A DNA stretch of 11,392 bases, taken from assembly GCA_003513855.1 (NCBI GenBank), contig DOTC01000036.1, forward strand, positions 9,710-21,101, read 5' to 3'. Position numbers and translations under genes: made by a program. Positions 8,598 through 11,392 of the stretch are shown in pieces. The notes under the pieces were generated by a model. That model did not search any database. It worked only from the letters and a program-made list of their open reading frames with translations, and was not told the DNA's origin. This DNA comes from Deltaproteobacteria bacterium. GTDB taxonomy: Bacteria; Desulfobacterota; Deferrimicrobia; Deferrimicrobiales; Deferrimicrobiaceae. The number at the start of each line of letters is the position of its first letter. The first letter of the stretch is position 1.

Positions 8598-8604
8598 CCC
8601 CCCA
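8598..8604 (-). promoter_or_regulatory. Possible Shine-Dalgarno for the GTG start of tkt
   Basis: Read on the - strand, TGGGGGG ends seven bases before the GTG at 8590-8588. It is G-rich and not a clean AGGAGG. It is the best ribosome site near the start that family length and N-terminal alignment favour. The competing GTG at 8677 has GGAAGG only three bases before it. Confidence 0.35.
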
Positions 8605-8671
8605 GGTGGTTTTTGAAACGGGTTCCGGGCTGCTCCCCGGAAACGCCGCGGCGGGGAACGTGCTCCCATCT

Positions 8672-8681
8672 TATCACCGAC
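8672..8681. promoter_or_regulatory. Half-site TATCACCGAC shared with the acnA upstream inverted repeat
   Basis: TATCACCGAC on the + strand is identical to the right arm of the inverted repeat upstream of acnA (9968-9977). Here it stands alone, with no matching left arm at the 9-base spacing. It lies about 80 bases upstream of the preferred tkt start, in a plausible operator or leader position. If tkt instead began at 8677, the element would cover that start codon. A function is inference only. Confidence 0.25.
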
Positions 8682-8838
8682 CTTCCATGGGATATCTACC
8701 CCCTTTCTCGCTTCCCCCCTTCCTCTTGTCCCGGCGGGAGGGGAAAGGAGGGCGTGATACGGATCCCCCGAGGCGAAGACACGCCCCGGCAAGTCGTGAG
8801 AGAATACCTTCCCGGAGCTCGGTAATCCGGGAGGCGGG

Positions 8839-9099
8839 ATGAAGATCCGGGTCGTCTGCTACGAGGGGTATCGCGCGGAAGAAACACCGCGCTCCTTCAC
8901 CATGGGATCCCGCCGTCTCGAAGTCACCTCCGTGCTCGACCGGTGGCGGGGGCAGGACCACGAATACGTGAAACTGACCGCCTCGGACGGGAACCGGTAC
9001 ATCCTCCGGTACGACCGGACCGCGGACGAATGGGAGATCATCCTCATGGAGACCCCCGGGTGCCCTCCTTCCCCCGGGGGGTACGACGGGCGATCGTGA
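8839..9099 (+). CDS. Small conserved-looking protein of unknown function (86 aa)
   Basis: The ATG at 8839 follows GGGAGG with a four-base gap, and the frame ends at TGA 9097-9099. I do not recognise a named family. The protein opens MKIRVVCYEGYRAEETPRSF and continues with alternating hydrophobic and charged stretches, such as LEVTSVLDRW, YVKLTASDGNRYILRYDR and WEIILME. That pattern suggests five or six beta strands in a small globular fold. From memory, short proteins of this shape (GYR.EE.PR.F, then DRW, then DG..Y.LR.D) occur in deltaproteobacteria, but this is unverified. There is no signal peptide, membrane segment, metal-binding cysteine pair or helix-turn-helix. The last 15 residues are Gly/Pro-rich and probably disordered. 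It diverges from tkt and converges on the peroxiredoxin-like gene, so it seems to be a single-gene unit. Coding is likely from codon pattern and ribosome site; function is unknown. Confidence 0.75.
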   Translation: MKIRVVCYEGYRAEETPRSFTMGSRRLEVTSVLDRWRGQDHEYVKLTASDGNRYILRYDRTADEWEIILMETPGCPPSPGGYDGRS

Positions 9100-9145
9100 C
9101 GCCGGCGCGGCGGCCCGGACCGGATGCCGAGCCGGGCGGCGTTTT
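9099..9145 (+). terminator. Possible intrinsic terminator after the small + strand gene
   Basis: Just after the stop codon, ACGCC (9099-9103) pairs with GGCGT (9138-9142), and inside it GCCCGG (9113-9118) pairs with CCGGGC (9132-9137). TTTT follows at 9142-9145. The two stems are separated by a nine-base one-sided bulge and the U run is short, so this is only moderately convincing. It sits between convergent genes and would act on + strand transcripts; no T run exists on the other side. Confidence 0.35.
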
Positions 9146-9170
9146 GTGCGTCCGCCTGCCGATCCCCTTC

Positions 9171-9818
9171 CTACGGTCCGCCCCGGATCCCCGAAAGCGC
9201 CGCCAGAATCTCCTCGATGTCCATCCGCACGGTATGGTCCGGGTCCGCCACGCCCGCTCGCACCACCCCCTGCCCGTCGAGGACGTAGGTGGCAGGAACG
9301 GGAAGCTCCCACCGCCCTTCCCCGTTATGTTTGTCGAGGTTGATCCCGAGCTTGTCCCGGTACAACTCCTTGATCTCCGCCGGGACGGCGAACCAGAGGC
9401 GGTACTTCTTGAGCACTTCACTGGTGGCGTCGCTCAACACGTCGATCGGGATGTCGTGCTTTTCCGCCATCGTCAGGGTGTGGTCGGGCAGTTCAGGGCT
9501 TACGGCCAAGAGGTCCGCCCCAAGAGACCGGATTTGCGGTAATGCTTTGGCCAGAGCTGCCAGCTCCAGGTTGCAATACGGTCACCACTCGCCGCGGTAG
9601 AATGACAGGACGACCGGGCCGGCGGCCAGCCGGTCGGCGAGACGGACCTCCTTCCCCACCTGGTTGGGAAGGAGGAAATCGGGAGCCCGTTCTCCCACCG
9701 AAAGGCCCGCGGCCCCCGAGGCCCTGATGCTCTCCCTCCCCCGCTTCATCGTCTCGGCGACCTCCGGCGTAAACTGCCTGCCTGCCTTGAACTGCGCGAT
9801 CTGTTCACTCAGTCTCAT
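9171..9818 (-). CDS. Peroxiredoxin-like (AhpC/TSA fold) protein with in-frame UGA: probable selenoprotein
   Basis: A standard reading gives two pieces, 9582-9818 and 9171-9509, in the same frame. Only one stop, TGA at 9584-9582, lies between 9818 and the TAG at 9173-9171. Read through, the protein has 215 residues. The TGA is residue 79 in SFYRGEW-U-PYCNLELAAL, exactly where the Cys forms of this family have FYRGxWCPYC. The site would therefore be a UxxC redox motif with C82 as partner. Before it are a helical leader and the thioredoxin-fold start VGERAPDFLLPNQVGKEVRL (41-60). After it come LLAVSPELPD, DVLSDATSEVLKKY and LPVPATYVLDGQGVVR, all typical of AhpC/TSA proteins. The likely role is a cytosolic thiol-dependent peroxide or disulfide oxidoreductase; no signal peptide is seen. 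The ATG at 9818 has AAGGAGG six bases upstream. The alternative, a Cys codon mutated to TGA, cannot be excluded without the genome's sel genes. Confidence 0.85.
9547..9575 (-). promoter_or_regulatory. Candidate bacterial SECIS hairpin downstream of the UGA
   Basis: Read on the - strand, GAGCU (9566-9562) and AGCUC (9558-9554) form a perfect 5-bp stem closed by the three-base loop GGC (9561-9559). Below it, CC (9570-9569) pairs with GG (9552-9551) across a small U-containing internal loop, and UUG (9575-9573) can pair with CAA (9549-9547). The loop begins with G and lies 20 bases after the UGA. Bacterial SECIS elements have a short stem, a small loop with an early G, an unpaired U, and a distance of about 16-37 bases, so the geometry fits. 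It would be the SelB binding site. The lower pairing is imperfect and the fold is hand-drawn. Confidence 0.6.
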
Positions 9819-9991
9819 CGGCCTCCTCCTTCCTGCGCTTTTCTTCCCGGCACAGATGCGATGCCGGAAAGGAACCGGCGATTCCCCTTCCCCGCGAAGG
9901 GTTCGCCCCTCCCCTCAAGAATGTTTTCCCCGGGGGAAGGGAAGCGCCGTCCGTGATACCATTTTTATATCACCGACACGCGGAGGGGGTC
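9819..9991. promoter_or_regulatory. Divergent intergenic region between peroxiredoxin-like gene and acnA, with four inverted repeats
   Basis: This 173-bp gap must carry promoters for both divergent genes. It contains CCGGCA-9-TGCCGG (9847-9867), CCCTTC-5-GAAGGG (9885-9901), TTCCCC-1-GGGGAA (9926-9938) and a longer repeat at 9949-9977 described separately. No clean -35/-10 pair was found. The stretch ATTTTTATAT (9961-9970) is the only strongly AT-rich segment and the best place for an acnA -10 region. Confidence 0.45.
9949..9977. promoter_or_regulatory. Near-perfect inverted repeat upstream of acnA (candidate operator)
   Basis: The left arm GTCCGTGATA (9949-9958) and right arm TATCACCGAC (9968-9977) are complementary at 9 of 10 positions, separated by nine bases. 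The centre-to-centre distance is about 19 bases, close to two helical turns, as expected for a dimeric repressor. It overlaps the AT-rich stretch before acnA and ends five bases before the ribosome site (9982-9989). It could equally fold as a leader hairpin. It is not a terminator, since no T run follows. Confidence 0.45.
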
Positions 9992-11392
9992 ATGGGAAAG
10001 CGGACCGCCGACAGCTTCGGTTCCAAAGCAAGAGAGACCGTCGGGAAACGAACCTACGAGATCTTTCGCCTCGACGCGCTCGAGAAGCGGGGCGTGGGGA
10101 AGATCTCCCGCCTGCCCCTGTCCCTCAAGGTACTCCTGGAAAACCTGCTCCGCCACGAGGACGGCACGTCGGTCCGTCCCGAGGAGATCGAGGCCCTGGC
10201 CCGCTGGGAGCCCGGTGGGACGGAGGAGAGGGAGATCGCGTTCCGACCCGCCCGCGTACTGCTTCAGGACTTCACCGGAGTGCCGGCGCTGGTCGACCTT
10301 GCCGCCATGCGCGACGCCGCCCGACAGATGGGGAGCGACCCCGGAACGATCAACCCGCTGATGCCCGCGGACCTGATCATCGACCATTCGGTCCAGGTGG
10401 ACCGGTTCGGATCGGCGCTATCGTTCGGGGCGAACGTCGCCCGCGAGATGGAGCGGAACGGCGAGCGGTACGCCTTCCTGCGGTGGGGGCAGGAAGCGTT
10501 CCGGAACCTGCGGGTGGTCCCCCCGGGGACCGGCATCTGCCACCAGGTCAATCTCGAGCACCTCGCTCCCGTCGTCTTCCGGAAGAGAACCGGCCGGGTC
10601 ACGCAGGCGTACCCCGACACCCTCGTGGGCACCGACTCCCACACCCCCATGATCAACGGCCTGGGGGTCGTCGGATGGGGCGTGGGGGGGATCGAGGCGG
10701 AGGCCGCGCTCCTCGGCCAGCCGGTCTCGATGCTGATTCCTCCCGTGGTGGGATTCCGCCTCTCCGGGCGGCTTCCCACCGGCGCAACGGCGACCGACCT
10801 CGTCCTGACCGTCACCCAGATGCTGCGGGCAAAGGGGGTCGTGGGAACATTCGTCGAGTTCTACGGCCCGGGACTCTCCTCTCTCCCGGTGCCGGACCGG
10901 GCGACGATCTCCAACATGTCCCCCGAGTACGGCGCCACCGTCGGGTTCTTCCCCGTCGACCGGGAGACGCTCTCGTACCTCCTGTTTACCGGCAGGAGCC
11001 GGGAGCAGGTTGCGCTCGTGGAGCAGTATTGCCGAACGCAGGGGCTGTTCCGCTCGGACGGATCCCCCGACCCGCAATTTTCGGACACCCTCTCCCTCGA
11101 CCTGTCCTCCGTCGAGCCGTGCCTGGCCGGGCCGAAGCGGCCGCAGGACCGCGTGCTCCTGAGGGAAGCGAGGATTTCGTTCTCCCGGTCCCTCATCGAC
11201 TGGGGGAGGGAGCCGAAGACGACCTCCTCGCCCGAATACGAACGATGGCACGCGGAAGGGGGGCGCCCGTCGGAGGAAGCGGACACAACCCCGCCCGAGG
11301 GATCGGGAGAGGAAGGGATGCCGGTTACCCTGGGAAGGACCTCGTTCCGCCTGTACGACGGGTCGGTGGTGATCGCCGCGATCACCAGCTGC
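9992..11392 (+). CDS. acnA: Aconitate hydratase A, N-terminal half; 3' end outside window
   Basis: The frame opens at ATG 9992, with GGAGG (9982-9986) five bases upstream, and runs to the last base, giving 467 residues of a protein usually near 890-900. It is the citrate/isocitrate isomerase of the TCA cycle and carries a 4Fe-4S cluster. AcnA-type landmarks in order are VLLENLLRHEDG, VLLQDFTGVPALVDLAAMRD, DLIIDHSVQVD, GICHQVNLEHL, YPDTLVGTDSHTPMINGLG, GWGVGGIEAEAALLGQP, EFYGPGL and ISNMSPEYGATVGFFPVD. The visible part stops at AAITSC, whose Cys is the first of the three cluster ligands; the other two lie beyond the edge. These motifs fit AcnA/IRP-type rather than AcnB. It diverges from the peroxiredoxin-like gene, with inverted repeats in the shared upstream region. 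No frameshift is seen in the part shown. Confidence 0.96.
   Translation, partial: MGKRTADSFGSKARETVGKRTYEIFRLDALEKRGVGKISRLPLSLKVLLENLLRHEDGTSVRPEEIEALARWEPGGTEEREIAFRPARVLLQDFTGVPALVDLAAMRDAARQMGSDPGTINPLMPADLIIDHSVQVDRFGSALSFGANVAREMERNGERYAFLRWGQEAFRNLRVVPPGTGICHQVNLEHLAPVVFRKRTGRVTQAYPDTLVGTDSHTPMINGLGVVGWGVGGIEAEAALLGQPVSMLIPPVVGFRLSGRLPTGATATDLVLTVTQMLRAKGVVGTFVEFYGPGLSSLPVPDRATISNMSPEYGATVGFFPVDRETLSYLLFTGRSREQVALVEQYCRTQGLFRSDGSPDPQFSDTLSLDLSSVEPCLAGPKRPQDRVLLREARISFSRSLIDWGREPKTTSSPEYERWHAEGGRPSEEADTTPPEGSGEEGMPVTLGRTSFRLYDGSVVIAAITSC

Larger units (their letters stand above)
8591..8838. promoter_or_regulatory. Divergent intergenic region upstream of tkt operon and small + strand gene
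   Basis: This 248-bp gap separates the two divergent starts and must hold the start signals for the long - strand operon unless transcription begins elsewhere. I found no convincing sigma-70 -35/-10 pair with 16-18 base spacing on either strand. Pairs such as TTGTCC (8726-8731) and TGATAC (8755-8760) are spaced too far apart. The most AT-rich stretch is around 8668-8698. A 10-base element shared with the aconitase upstream region lies at 8672-8681. Confidence 0.4.

Noticed and set aside
8726..8760. TTGTCC ... TGATAC as a sigma-70 promoter for the small + strand gene
   Set aside because: The spacing is 23 bases, well outside the normal 16-18, and the -10 match is poor.
6260..8842. An 860-codon open frame on the + strand opposite tal and tkt
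   Set aside because: It lies antisense to two unmistakable enzymes. Its translation is rich in Arg, Pro, Gly and His with no domain pattern, as expected for the antisense frame of GC-rich codons. It is a composition artefact.
9582..9584. The TGA as evidence of a simple pseudogene or two separate small genes
   Set aside because: The downstream piece would lack a domain start and ribosome site. The whole length is otherwise intact and conserved, and the TGA sits exactly on the catalytic position with a SECIS-like hairpin after it. Pseudogene status remains a fallback only if sel genes are absent.
10418..11251. A 277-codon open frame on the - strand opposite acnA
   Set aside because: It is antisense to the long, motif-rich aconitase frame, is Arg/Gly/Pro-rich and has no family resemblance.

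Overview
This is a GC-rich, gene-dense bacterial window. Third codon positions are mostly G or C, genes are tightly packed and Shine-Dalgarno sequences are strong. The gene content suggests a Gram-negative of the broad Deltaproteobacteria/Desulfobacterota type: a soluble hybrid sensor kinase, an AcnA-type aconitase, and a probable selenoprotein of the peroxiredoxin-like family. That placement is inference. No rRNA or other taxonomic marker is present, and I see no tRNA, CRISPR array, insertion sequence or phage gene.

Layout. (1) Bases 1-600, + strand: 3' end of a hybrid histidine kinase (end of the ATPase domain plus a C-terminal receiver domain). (2) Bases 626-8590, - strand: a seven-gene carbohydrate operon read right to left as tkt, tal, gnd, zwf, pgl, glk, rpiB. 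Spacings are 16 nt, 37 nt, then overlaps of 8, 16, 4 and 1 nt. It encodes glucose phosphorylation, the three oxidative pentose phosphate steps, ribose-5-phosphate isomerisation, and the transketolase/transaldolase rearrangements. Only ribulose-5-phosphate 3-epimerase is missing. (3) Bases 8839-9099, + strand: a small unassigned protein, followed by a possible terminator. (4) Bases 9171-9818, - strand: a peroxiredoxin-like protein interrupted by one in-frame TGA exactly where relatives have the active-site cysteine. A hairpin with bacterial SECIS geometry follows the TGA. (5) From 9992 to the right edge, + strand: the N-terminal half of aconitase A, cut at its first iron-sulfur cluster cysteine.

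How it works together. The operon would turn glucose into glucose-6-phosphate, oxidise it to ribulose-5-phosphate with reduced cofactor, and return pentoses to glycolysis. The selenoprotein would be a thiol-dependent peroxide or disulfide oxidoreductase, divergently arranged with aconitase, whose cluster is oxidant-sensitive. The 173-bp gap between those two genes holds several inverted repeats. The best one overlaps the only AT-rich stretch before aconitase, and a 10-base copy of its arm lies upstream of tkt, hinting at shared control.

Most interesting item: the UGA-containing peroxiredoxin-like gene. Automatic annotation would split it into two fragments and lose its catalytic residue.
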